From assembly GCA_023212725.1 (NCBI GenBank), contig JALBYF010000027.1, forward strand, positions 124,001 through 188,000: 64,000 nucleotides of DNA. The letters are read 5' to 3'. Positions within the stretch are counted from its first letter, which is position 1. The number at the start of each line of letters is the position of its first letter. The stretch comes from Tranzscheliella williamsii (taxonomy: Eukaryota > Basidiomycota > Ustilaginomycetes > Ustilaginales > Ustilaginaceae). The position numbers were made by a program, and so were the translations under genes. A model generated the notes under the pieces. That model worked only from the letters and a program-made list of their open reading frames with translations, had not been told where the DNA came from and ran no database searches. Below, piece by piece: positions 20,748 to 30,728 of this stretch.

Positions 20748-22848
20748 ATGCTTGCTCGATCCGCCGGCATTGCCACCGCCAACCTCGCCCGTTCGGCCGC
20801 TGTCCCTGTGGTATGTATTCAGCCGATCTTTTCCGGGTCTCGTAGCCAACTCCCAACTGGCATCCCGTTGCCACACCAGCTGTTTGAGCAACTCTTTGTG
20901 GCCATCAACAGTCTCGGCTAAGCTCAGGCACGGGTGGATCTTGGTAGGCGTGCAAAAGAGCAGTTCAGTCTGCCCCTTCGACCTGTGACATTGTCGCCAA
21001 TTTTTTCTTTGGAAGGGCCACCGTCTACCTGCTTCATTACTTCAGCAGAGGAGAGGAACGGGCTCGTTTGGCTTCATTGCAAGCGGGAGGAGAATTGCCT
21101 CATGAGGGTACTATCTGATCGAGATCGAGTGCGTTGCTAATCACCTGTTATTTTCATCGATCTCGCTTCACAGGCACGCCGATCGGTCGCCAGCGCCGTC
21201 CGAACCTATGCCACCGCCAAGCCTGGTAAGTGTTCTATTATTATGGTTCCCACGTGCTACCTTCTGGAAGTAGCGCCCCTTTTGATAGCAGTCGGTCAGC
21301 TGACATACGACCGCCGCTACTCTTGTCACAGCCGCTTCCGAGGTCAGCTCTATCCTCGAGCAGCGAATCTCTGGCGCTTCCTCTGGAGGTGATGTCCAGG
21401 AGACCGGCCGAGTTCTCACCATCGGTGACGGTATCGCCCGTGTCTACGGTCTCCGAAACGTGATGGCCGAAGAGATGGTTGAGTTCTCCTCTGGTGTCCG
21501 AGGCATGTGCCTCAACCTGGAGGCCGACAACGTCGGTATCTCCATCTTCGGTTCAGACCGACTGATCAAGGAAGGTGACACTGTCAAGCGAACCGGCCAG
21601 ATCGTCGATGTTCCCGTCGGACCCAACATGCTTGGCCGAGTCGTTGACGCCCTCGGAAACCCGATTGACGGCAAGGGACCCATCGAGGCCGCCGAGCGAC
21701 GACGAGCTTCCCTCAAGGCTCCCGGTATTCTTCCCCGAAAGTCCGTCAACCAGCCCATGCAGACTGGTATCAAGCCCATCGACGCCATGGTTCCCATTGG
21801 ACGAGGTCAGCGAGAGCTGATCATTGGTGACCGACAGACTGGTAAGACCGCTGTCGCCATCGACACCATCCTCAACCAGAAGCGATGGAACGACGGCCAG
21901 GATGAGAGCAAGAAGCTCTACTGTGTTTACGTCGCCATTGGCCAGAAGCGATCCACCGTTGCTCAGCTGGTCAAGGTGCTTGAGGAGAACGATGCTATGA
22001 AGTACACCATCATCGTTGCTGCTACCGCCTCGGAGGCCGCTCCTCTGCAGTACCTTGCTCCCTTCTCTGGCTGTGCCATCGGAGAGTGGTTCCGTGACAA
22101 TGGCAAGCACGCCCTGATCATCTACGACGACTTGTCCAAGCAGGCCGTCGCCTACCGACAGATGTCGCTTCTTCTCCGACGACCTCCCGGCCGAGAGGCT
22201 TACCCCGGTGACGTTTTCTACCTGCACTCGCGACTTCTCGAGCGAGCTGCCAAGATGAACGACCACTACGGTGGTGGATCCCTTACCGCCCTGCCCATCA
22301 TTGAGACCCAGGGTGGTGATGTTTCCGCTTTCATTCCCACCAACGTTATTTCCATTACCGACGGTCAGGTTTACCTCGAGTCCGAGCTCTTCTTCAAGGG
22401 TATCCGACCCGCCATTAACGTCGGTCTCTCGGTATCCCGAGTCGGCTCCGCTGCTCAGTCGAAGCTGTACAAGTCCGTTTCCGGTTCGCTCAAGCTGTCG
22501 CTCGCTCAGTACCGAGAATTGGCCGCTTTCGCCCAATTCGGTTCCGATTTGGACCCTTCCACCCGAGCCACGCTCAACCGTGGTGTGCGACTGGTTGAGC
22601 TGCTCAAGCAGCCCCAGTTCGTTCCCATGTCCACCGAAGTGCAGATCCCTATCATTTACGCTGGTGTCAACGGTCTGGTCGACTCTATCCCCGCTGAGCG
22701 AATTGTCGAGTGGGAAAACTCTTTCCGTGAGAAGCTCACCACCGAGGACGCTCTCCTCGCCGAGATCTCCAAGGGTGTTCCCAACGAGGAGCTCTTCAAC
22801 AAGATGAAGACACTCATCACCAACCACGTCAAGGACTTCCTTGCCTAA
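20748..22848 (+). CDS. ATP1: Mitochondrial F1F0 ATP synthase subunit alpha, three exons
   Basis: Exons 20748-20810, 21174-21225 and 21332-22848 give 543 residues, the usual length. Introns are 363 and 106 nt. Exon 1 encodes a basic import signal ([18 protein letters not shown]), continued in exon 2 ([17 protein letters not shown]). Exon 3 carries the mature subunit: beta-barrel start '[15 protein letters not shown]', P-loop GDRQTGKT at about 204-211, '[20 protein letters not shown]', and the alpha/beta signature '[17 protein letters not shown]'. The subunit forms the non-catalytic half of the F1 hexamer in the matrix. Codon use is extreme: by eye exon 3 has 28 CGA and 4 CGT arginine codons and no others. 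This differs from all neighbours and suggests very high expression. Confidence 0.97.
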
Positions 22849-24107
22849 ATGTGACATTAGCTTTTATTCTAGCTTGTCCACCCATTCTCCCTCCCTCCCT
22901 CTTCATCTCCTTTTCCATGTGATATACACACAAGCTTGAGACTCGGGAACAGACGGGATCGACCCTTGAGGTCTCGTCCACTCCCGCTCTTATCCTGTTG
23001 CTTCGAAAACGAAACAAAGAAATACGTAGTAGCTGTAGACTTCCCCTTCTGATGCTCGTCGCCTGCGCAACCCCTGGTCTTGCCCTGTTCAACCGAAGTG
23101 TCAAACGGCCAGACTTGGACGGAAAGAGGACACTGCCCAGATTACACATGCTGATCACGAGCACGGACTGCATACAGTTCAAACCACCTCACCGGTAGTT
23201 ATCCGGTCGCAGTTGTGGGTGGCAGCTTGCTTGCACACGGAACGAACCTTGCATTCTCTCGAGCTGTCTCAGTGCGGGAGGATAGTAATTGGCGGTTCCA
23301 AGGCTCCAGCGAACGGCAACGGAAGCTGCAGCATCAAGTCGTGACGGTCAGATTATTATTACTGTTGCTTGTCGGCAAGTGATCGACCTTTGCCCGTGGA
23401 ATTGACCCCCATCATTCAAGTACGTGGCTGTAGCGAAGCGCGTCATGTAGGCTTACAATTCTAGCTCCACATCTCGTACCGAACCGTGTTTATTAGTATT
23501 CATGAATGGTGGCCTTTACTTCGAACCATTTACAATCACGTAGCTGGAAAGGATATAGCCAAGTGGGAAACAGTACGTACTACTAACAGACTCAGCGCGG
23601 TGTTGTTGTTGCTGTTGAGGCTGCTCGAATGACTGCTGCTGCTACTGCTGTGCGCCAAATTTCTCGCCCGTGTCGGCTCGCTTTCTCGTTCGCTCGCCCG
23701 CTCGATCCCTCTGCAGGTGCGGCAGGCCTACAATCCAACAGCCAAACACTTCTTGCATTCAACCAACAGAAAAGCATCCTCCGCTTTCACCACTGGTCCA
23801 CGCTGCTTGACCTGCTTCCTTCCGATCGCTCCTCCCTATCGCCATCATCAGCTGCCCTGCATCTGCCCCGCCAGCCTCAAGCCGTCTACGTACACCACGC
23901 CTTCCGTGGCTGAGGAAAGTTTTCGTTATCAACTGGACCAGTTAGCATCTCCCGTGCAAATCTCTGGATCCATCGCATCTTATCGTCGCCCCGTAGTGCC
24001 TACTCATAGGTAGAAGATTTCGCGGAGAGAAGGCGCTGCTATCCTCGCTTGACTGCCAAGCTTCACTACAAGCCATCAACGCCGCGCAGCGCAGCAAATA
24101 AGCCGTC
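22849..24107. other. Intergenic between ATP1 and DNM1
   Basis: No gene seen. The first 200 bp would be ATP1 3' UTR, with a CT-rich stretch at 22880-22915. From about 23590 the DNA is CTG/TTG-repeat-like and then CT-rich, and is probably the DNM1 leader. Confidence 0.5.
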
Positions 24108-26636
24108 ATGGACGTGGATCTCATTCAGGTGGTTAACAAACTTCAGGAGACCTTCACCGCCATTGGCGGCGATTCGGTCGACCTGCCCCAGATTGTCGTA
24201 GTCGGCTCGCAATCCGCGGGAAAGTCGAGCGTGCTCGAGACCATCGTAGGCAGAGACTTTCTGCCAAGAGGCAATGGTATCGTAACTCGTCGTCCTCTTG
24301 TCTTGCAACTCGTCCATACGCCTTCGGTACAGGAGCAAGCCCAGCAGTCCTCTTCGCCGTACCAACTCTCCGGCAGCCCTCCATCAGAGCTTCTCCGTGG
24401 CTCTAACGGCTCGTCTTCTGGGCTTAGAACACCTACGTACGAAGAATACGGCGAATTCTTGCACCTCGACAAACGCTTCACAGACTTCAATGAGATCCGT
24501 CGCGAGATCGAGAACGAGACCTTTCGCGTCGCTGGTCAGAACAAGGGCGTTTCAAAGCTCCCCATCCATCTCAAAATCTACAGCCCGAATGTCCTGAATC
24601 TGACTCTAGTCGATCTGCCTGGTCTCACCAAGATCCCCGTCGGCGACCAGCCCTCGGATATTGAGCGACAGATTCGCAATCTTGTCACCGACTACGTCTC
24701 CAAGCCCAACTGCATCATTCTTGCCGTCAGCCCGGCGAACGTCGACCTGGCCAACTCTGACAGCTTGAAGCTCGCCAGGACCGTGGATCCGCAGGGAAGG
24801 CGCACCATCGGCGTACTTACCAAGCTCGACCTCATGGACCAAGGTACACACGCTCTGGATATCCTCACCGGGCGAGTCTACCCCCTGAAGCTCGGCTTTA
24901 TCGGTGTAGTCAACCGATCTCAGCAGGACATCAATGGTAATCTCTCCATGCTTGCTGCTCGTAGGGCTGAAGAGGACTTTTTCAGGTCACACGCCGCCTA
25001 CAAGAACATTGCCCATCGATGTGGAACCAAATACCTGGCAAAAACGCTCAACCAGGTCCTGATGAGCCACATCCGTGACAAGCTGCCAGATATGAAGGCG
25101 CGTCTCAATACGCTCATGGGTCAGACCCAGCAGGAGCTCGCTGCCTTTGGTGACACTACTTTCCTGGGCGACCAGCACCGCGGCTCCCTCGTGCTAAAGC
25201 TCATGACCCAGTTTGCTCGCGATTTCGTCGCCTCCATCGATGGCACTACGTTTGACATCTCCACCAAAGAACTCTGTGGAGGTGCCAGAATCTACTACAT
25301 CTTCCAAGACGTCTTCGGACACGCCCTGACAAGCATCAACCCTACGCAGAACCTCACCGTCCAAGACATCAGGACGGCTATCCGCAATTCTACCGGACCC
25401 AGGCCTTCGCTTTTTGTGCCCGAAGCCGCCTTTGAGCTGCTCATCAAGCCTCAGATCAAGCTGCTCGAGCCGCCCAGTCTACGATGTGTTGAGCTGGTCT
25501 ATGAGGAGCTGATGAAGATCTGCCACAACTGCACCAGTTCGGAGCTGCAACGATTCCCCCGCCTTCACGCACAGTTGATCGAGGTTGTTTCGGAGCTCCT
25601 GCGCGAACGTCTTGGCCCGACATCCGAGTATGTACAGAGTCTCATCAAGATTCAGGCCGCCTACATCAACACCAATCATCCTGCCTTTGTTCAGGACTCT
25701 GGCAACATTGCCCGAGAGCAGCGAGAGTCTCAGGCTCGAAAGCAGATGGCCTTGATGCCCTCTTCGTCGCGACGCAGGGGCTCCTTCGACGACTCCACCG
25801 AGATGGCTGGCGACCTGTCGGATGATGACGACGATGGCAGCAACGGGAACTCACACAGTCTCACTGTCAACGGAGTCAGCTCCAAGAGTGGCGCCAGACG
25901 CGAAAAGAAGGAGCGATCTTCTTCATCCGTGAATGAGTCTCGCCCTCCTTCCTCGTCGGCGCCAGACAACAGGACTCACCACACCATTGGCCACGCTGCA
26001 GGAGGGCAGTATGCAAACGGAGTAGGACCCTACTCGTCGAACGCAGGCGGAGCCAAGGACACCTTTCTCAATTACTTCTTCGGCGGTGCTGCCGGCTTGC
26101 CCGTCGGAGGTGTCGGTCCGGCTTCTGGCCTCGCTGGCTACCACCCTCCGACGGGCCATGGTCATCAGTCACGGCTGCAGGACTACAATCACATTCGCGA
26201 GCATAAGCCGAATGCCATGTCTGGCCGCAATGGCCTGGAAGGCAACTCGGCTGCGTACGACATGAAGTCGCTCGACAAGCACCTCGAAGCGACGCCGCTC
26301 TCTTCGGACGAATATGCCTTGTCTGACCGAGAAGAGCTCGAAACGACCTTGATCCGATCGTTGATAGCCAGCTACTTCAACATTGTCCGACAGTCGATCC
26401 AGGACCTTGTGCCTAAGGCGATCATGCATCTCCTGGTCAACTTCAGCAGGGAATCGGTGCAGAACCGGCTCGTTGCTAGCCTGTACAAGGAGAATCTGTT
26501 TGAGGAGCTTCTGTACGAGGATGAGGGACTGACGAGCGAGAGAAAACGTGTCAAGCAGCTGCTCGACGCCTACCGGGAAGCCTTCAACACGCTTTCCGAG
26601 GTTACCTTCAAGCCCACCGCCGGCGTCTCCGCCTGA
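24108..26636 (+). CDS. DNM1: Dynamin-related GTPase, mitochondrial fission type
   Basis: A single exon encodes 842 residues. GTPase motifs are clear: G1 GSQSAGKSS at 33-41, G2 'GNGIVTRRPLVLQL', G3 DLPG at 169-172 and G4 TKLD at 238-241. A Ser/Pro-rich insert lies between G2 and 'EYGEFLHLDKRFTDF', as in Dnm1 rather than Vps1. The middle/stalk region runs to about 530. A variable insert (about 540-700) replaces a PH domain and includes 'KDTFLNYFFGGAAG', and the GTPase effector domain ends the protein. Family knowledge: Dnm1 assembles into rings on mitochondria and peroxisomes and divides them. The length is slightly above yeast Dnm1 (757) because of the variable insert. Vps1 is the main alternative, but the inserts and C-terminus favour Dnm1. 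Confidence 0.9.
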   Translation: MDVDLIQVVNKLQETFTAIGGDSVDLPQIVVVGSQSAGKSSVLETIVGRDFLPRGNGIVTRRPLVLQLVHTPSVQEQAQQSSSPYQLSGSPPSELLRGSNGSSSGLRTPTYEEYGEFLHLDKRFTDFNEIRREIENETFRVAGQNKGVSKLPIHLKIYSPNVLNLTLVDLPGLTKIPVGDQPSDIERQIRNLVTDYVSKPNCIILAVSPANVDLANSDSLKLARTVDPQGRRTIGVLTKLDLMDQGTHALDILTGRVYPLKLGFIGVVNRSQQDINGNLSMLAARRAEEDFFRSHAAYKNIAHRCGTKYLAKTLNQVLMSHIRDKLPDMKARLNTLMGQTQQELAAFGDTTFLGDQHRGSLVLKLMTQFARDFVASIDGTTFDISTKELCGGARIYYIFQDVFGHALTSINPTQNLTVQDIRTAIRNSTGPRPSLFVPEAAFELLIKPQIKLLEPPSLRCVELVYEELMKICHNCTSSELQRFPRLHAQLIEVVSELLRERLGPTSEYVQSLIKIQAAYINTNHPAFVQDSGNIAREQRESQARKQMALMPSSSRRRGSFDDSTEMAGDLSDDDDDGSNGNSHSLTVNGVSSKSGARREKKERSSSSVNESRPPSSSAPDNRTHHTIGHAAGGQYANGVGPYSSNAGGAKDTFLNYFFGGAAGLPVGGVGPASGLAGYHPPTGHGHQSRLQDYNHIREHKPNAMSGRNGLEGNSAAYDMKSLDKHLEATPLSSDEYALSDREELETTLIRSLIASYFNIVRQSIQDLVPKAIMHLLVNFSRESVQNRLVASLYKENLFEELLYEDEGLTSERKRVKQLLDAYREAFNTLSEVTFKPTAGVSA

Positions 26637-27042
26637 GGCGGCGTTAGCTGTGGTCTTTGCCGTGCCTTTCGTCGCCGTTCCGTCAGGATGGTCATGCAGC
26701 TCTTTCCACGCTCATTGCAAAACCAGCTTTGTTTGAGTGTCGTTAGGAGTGCCGCAGCACCGTCGCCTACCTTGCCTGCCCTATCCATTGTATCAAAATG
26801 CCCGCGTTCCGCATGTCTCCGCTGCTTTGCCCCGTTTGTACCGTTTTTGCCTCGAACACACGGCTGAGCCCTCCTGCGCCATGTGGCATGTGTGAGAATT
26901 CGCCATTGACAAGACAACCACAGGGCCTGCAGGAGCGGATAGCGTCCCGCAGCCGGGCCTCACGTACCGACACGATATAGCAGCATTGCATCGCCGGACG
27001 CAGAGGTGATGGTATTTGGACGCGTTGGCGTGGGTGGCACGG
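26637..27042. other. Convergent intergenic spacer
   Basis: 406 bp between the stops of DNM1 and the acetyltransferase-like gene. It would hold both 3' UTRs. Nothing else seen. Confidence 0.5.
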
Positions 27043-27725
27043 CTATGGATGCTCGGTTGCGAGGAGGATACTTGCGAGCTGGGCGAAGGAGGGGTCTGTG
27101 CTGGGGTCGAGGGGGGGTTGAGAGGGGTCTGGGGGGTCTACGAAGAGGCGGACGAGGGTGCGGAGGTAGGTTTCGAAGTGCTGGGTGAGGGCGGCGGGAA
27201 AGGCGGCGGGGCGGGAGCCGAGTGCGATGGCGAGGGTTTGGGGTGCGTCGAGGGGTGTGTATCCTGCGACGTCGAGGGTGAGTGCTGCGCCGAGGGGCGA
27301 TGCGAATTGAGCCCAGGCTGCGGCGACCAAGGTGCGGCCGGGGCGGGTGGGGGTGGAAGGTGCGCTGAAGTGGGCAACATCCAGGAGGCCGAGGTTGGAG
27401 ATCTCGACCGAGGCGGTGAACGGCGCGGGCGAGTGGATCTTGTTGGCGAAGAACTGCTCCCACCCGGTGGGGTGCGTTGTGCTGGGGCCGTCGGGGACGT
27501 AGGCGAGCATGCCCATCGTATGGCGCGCCTGCGTGCGCGCGCGCTCGCTCGCCAGCTCCGCCCCAAATCGCCCCGCCACCCCCCAGAATCGGTCGACCCC
27601 CCGCACCCCCACCCGGTACTCCAGCGACGAGACATAGTTGCCCGTCGTAGCAGGCAGCTCCCCCACCCTCCACCGCCCAGTCCGCCCAGCCCCGCTCAGC
27701 CGCAGATCGATCGGCGTCTCGGACT
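27016..27725. other. GC-skew switch island B
   Basis: On the plus strand 27061-27120 holds about 33 G and 7 C, and 27661-27720 about 12 G and 33 C. The switch is sharp, near 27540. It lies in the 3' part of a minus-strand gene that faces the convergent DNM1 gene. Confidence 0.7.
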
Positions 27726-28830
27726 CAAATGTCATCTCGAGCTCCTCCAGCCGACCCACGGCACCACGGACGTGCGGCCGCGCCAGTGCAGCAAACAACG
27801 CAGCAATGGCAAGCGAGTGGATAATCGCATGCACCGACGCCGCCTTCGTGGTCGAACCGGTGGCCTCGGCATGCCTCTTCGCCATCTCCTTGAGCTTTGT
27901 GATGAGGCCAGGTGAGGAAAGCAGCAGCAGCTTGGTCTCGGGCAGACACTCGTGTGGCGGCCGAAGCAGAGCACCCGCCGCCGCGGACGACGGCTCGGTC
28001 TGGGCGGGAAGACCGCGCAGTGGCGTGTTGGGCCAGGCGCCAGGCCCGCGCATATACCGCTTGACACGCTCGGGAAGCGGCAGCGCCGGCAGCACGATCT
28101 CGTTGAAGACGACTCCCACCATGTGTCTCGTGGACGGCTTCAAATCAAAGACGTCGTCCGATCGAGGAGGAAGCTCGTCCGGAGCGGCCTCCGTGGGCAG
28201 GTTAGGCGTGGGACGGTCATGCTCGAGCAGCATTTGGAAGAGGTTGAGCGTCCCCTTGCCGTCATTGATGACGTGGTCGCAGGTCAAGGCCACGACGCAC
28301 CGACTTTCGCCAGCGCTGGCGGCAAGCGGGGTCAGCCCCACTCTCCACAGAGGCCCCTGCTCGAGGCTCGACGTACTCTCCCACGTGCTCAACCCGGTAG
28401 ACAGGATGGTGTTAAGCACTGCCTCGTCACTTTCCTCGCGAGCAGGTTCCCAGGGCGATTCGATGCGAATAATATCAAACGGCGACGGAGGCTTCTGCAT
28501 GACCACGAGACTCGCATCGCGGGTTTTGCTGTCTTTGACACAGCACCGGAGGAGGATGAATTGGGCGAGCAGGTCTTTGATGCGGGTGGCGAGTTCGGAA
28601 GCGAGCAATTGTACGGCGTCGGCATCTGGCCAAGGGGCTGCGAGCTGGAGGATGGCAGCCGCCACCACCACGGGAGGCGACCCAATGTTCCTCCTCGCAA
28701 CGCAGTACCTTTCGTGCAGGCCTAGCGCACGCGAGGGCGCCATGATGCCGTTGGGTGATGTGCACACCAGACAGCCCCGTCGGACGGTGCTCTTATAGTC
28801 AAAGGCGGAAACCTGTTCCTGCTGTGCCAT
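27043..28830 (-). CDS. Alcohol acetyltransferase-like protein (AATase / condensation-like fold)
   Basis: A single exon encodes 595 residues. The active-site motif HxxxDG appears as HVINDG at about 185-190 ('VALTCDHVINDGKGTLNLF'). This motif is shared by fungal alcohol O-acetyltransferases (Atf-like) and other BAHD-like acyltransferases. The N-terminal 'RALGLHERYCVARRNIGSPPVVVAAAIL' resembles the start of the AATase family. Further along, 'NYVSSLEYRVGVRGVDRFWGVAGRF' and 'VEISNLGLLDV' resemble its C-terminal lobe. It may move acetyl or acyl groups from CoA to an alcohol or sterol. The substrate is not visible. The 3' half is very GC-rich with Pro/Ala-heavy tracts. No secondary-metabolite gene lies nearby. 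Confidence 0.72.
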   Translation of the reverse strand: MAQQEQVSAFDYKSTVRRGCLVCTSPNGIMAPSRALGLHERYCVARRNIGSPPVVVAAAILQLAAPWPDADAVQLLASELATRIKDLLAQFILLRCCVKDSKTRDASLVVMQKPPSPFDIIRIESPWEPAREESDEAVLNTILSTGLSTWESTSSLEQGPLWRVGLTPLAASAGESRCVVALTCDHVINDGKGTLNLFQMLLEHDRPTPNLPTEAAPDELPPRSDDVFDLKPSTRHMVGVVFNEIVLPALPLPERVKRYMRGPGAWPNTPLRGLPAQTEPSSAAAGALLRPPHECLPETKLLLLSSPGLITKLKEMAKRHAEATGSTTKAASVHAIIHSLAIAALFAALARPHVRGAVGRLEELEMTFESETPIDLRLSGAGRTGRWRVGELPATTGNYVSSLEYRVGVRGVDRFWGVAGRFGAELASERARTQARHTMGMLAYVPDGPSTTHPTGWEQFFANKIHSPAPFTASVEISNLGLLDVAHFSAPSTPTRPGRTLVAAAWAQFASPLGAALTLDVAGYTPLDAPQTLAIALGSRPAAFPAALTQHFETYLRTLVRLFVDPPDPSQPPLDPSTDPSFAQLASILLATEHP

Positions 28831-30728
28831 GAGCCATCGGCGTCCGGCAGCAATCAGCGAGCTTGGACTGACGTCCGCGGAAACAGTTGCAACTCCGCCA
28901 GCCGCGGAAGCGGTTTACATCTTGACCTTGTGCTCTAAATAACAGTCAAGACGGGACTCATCACCAAGGCTCGGCGCTACGTCCGTAGGGATGCATGCTG
29001 ATGGCCTCGCTCCGAGTTTTTTTTCCGCTGGAGGTTATCAAGTAGATTTGCCAACTTCTAGGATCGCCTCGGCCCGAACGAAGGAAGCTGTAATGGTGGC
29101 TCGGCTCGCAAACACAGGGATACAGGGCTATAGCTGCAACATGACTTTGAATCTCTTTGCAGGTAGCACTATCTGAAGGGCTGGTGCGCATGTATGTGTT
29201 CACCATCTGTGCACGAAATTCCTGCTTAGCATCGGCGAGGCAAGGTAGGCACACAAGTCTGCTGTTGGCAGCGCTGGGCAAATGTTCCAGAGCGAGCAAA
29301 CTGTTGAGAATGTATTTGACGGTCGGAGACACAATAACAGCAGCATACTCGTGGTGGTGAGCTCCTAGCGCTCTCCTTTCCGCAGCTATCTCCTTTCAAC
29401 AGTTGGCGCCTTTCGCTCAGAAGGCGGGAAAACACTTTCCGAGCCTGTGCCAAGTGGTAAAAGCTAGGCTGAGCAGGTTGAGAATTACTCGCTTGCCGTT
29501 GCCGCTCACTGAGCTATGGGAGTTGAGCAGTGAGTGTCGCAGCTGATCATCAAGCAGGATCTCGCTTCAGCAGATCAAGCTGACAAGAGGTAAGTTGCGG
29601 CAGCGCTGCACACGGTCTCGACTCCTTCTGCCAACGTATCCAACGCGGTCTAGGTGATAAGTGGCCCGACTGTCACGTAAAGCTACCGCGTCTGTTACGC
29701 CTTGCTTCCCGAAAACGAGCTGTGTGAAGGCTTTGCTCTGGCTGTACTCAATGGACACAACCGTTGCATTGAAGATGATGGGCTGTAGGAAGCGGGTGCT
29801 GAGGATTGATTCAGTACTCATCTGCGCATCACTCTACCCACACTCTACTCACACTCTAACAAGCTCAAGGCCCACTGATGGAAACACCCCGTTCTAGGTT
29901 AGATATAAATTCCTCCGATTCTCCTCCGTGAACGAGATAGGAATATGACCCAATTTGTATATGCCGCCATCGAATGATTTGTAGGCGCGGTTGTCCGAAT
30001 CTGAGCCGCGACGCGATACCACACGGGCCATGGCTGCCTGCGCGAGGTGTGAGGAGCAACTCGACTTGCGAAATCCGAGAAAATCACCAAAATCCACAGA
30101 GCCAAGGCAAGGGAGCAAGGGAGCGAGAGAGCGAAAGACCAAGAGAGTGAGAGAAAGAGAGCGAGAGCGAGAGAGAGAGCGAGATTCATTCGAGCGAGCG
30201 AAACCAAACAGAGACCCTTTCGGCACTCGCAGTTCCCATCTCGCTCAACTCCATCTGGCCAGCATAACGCAGAAACAGCCAAAGCTAAAGCCAAAAGTCA
30301 AAGCCAAAGCAGAGCGAGCGGCACCGACGGCAACCACGGTTGGCAGCGTCGTTTCTACCTTACATCCGACTTGCCCACAGCTTTCTCCCGTCGCCATCCT
30401 CTTTCTATACCATATACTCCCGTGTCCATCTCAGTCCATCTCATCGCCCAGCTACGCGCGTTCTATCCGCTCGCCTTTTCAACTTCCTCCAGTTCGATCA
30501 GCTTCCAGAGCAGCAACCACGTAGCGCTCTCTCGATTCACGCCCCAGAGCACCTCGGACTTCGATGATCGTGCGATCACTGTTTCGCGCAACCGCCTCTC
30601 CCACTTCTCCGCTTCTGTGACGCCGTTCTTACCCGTTCGCGCTTTGGAGGCCCGGGCTGCCGCGCTGACCTTGTCGCTGGCTTTCCGTGTCTCTCCACCG
30701 GCACCTGCTCAATCCGTCGCGGTTGATC
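28831..30728. other. Divergent intergenic region, long leader of the Dep1-like gene
   Basis: 1,898 bp without a convincing gene. It contains a purine (GA) tract at 30109-30200, and a CT-rich stretch from about 30350 to the ATG at 30729. Frames reaching across the start codon begin at non-ATG codons only. Confidence 0.5.
30109..30200. repeat. GA-rich purine tract
   Basis: About 90 bases almost all G or A on the plus strand, with GAGCGAGA and GAGAGAGAGC units, 530-620 bp upstream of the Dep1-like ATG. It could be a nucleosome-poor promoter tract. Confidence 0.6.

Noticed and set aside
21553..22857. 434-codon frame on the minus strand across ATP1
   Set aside because: Antisense shadow of strongly biased ATP1 codons. 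Its Gly/Ser/Leu-rich content has no motifs.
27016..28798. Plus-strand frames of 257-386 codons inside the acetyltransferase-like gene
   Set aside because: Shadow frames without motifs. The minus frame has HVINDG and a family-like start.
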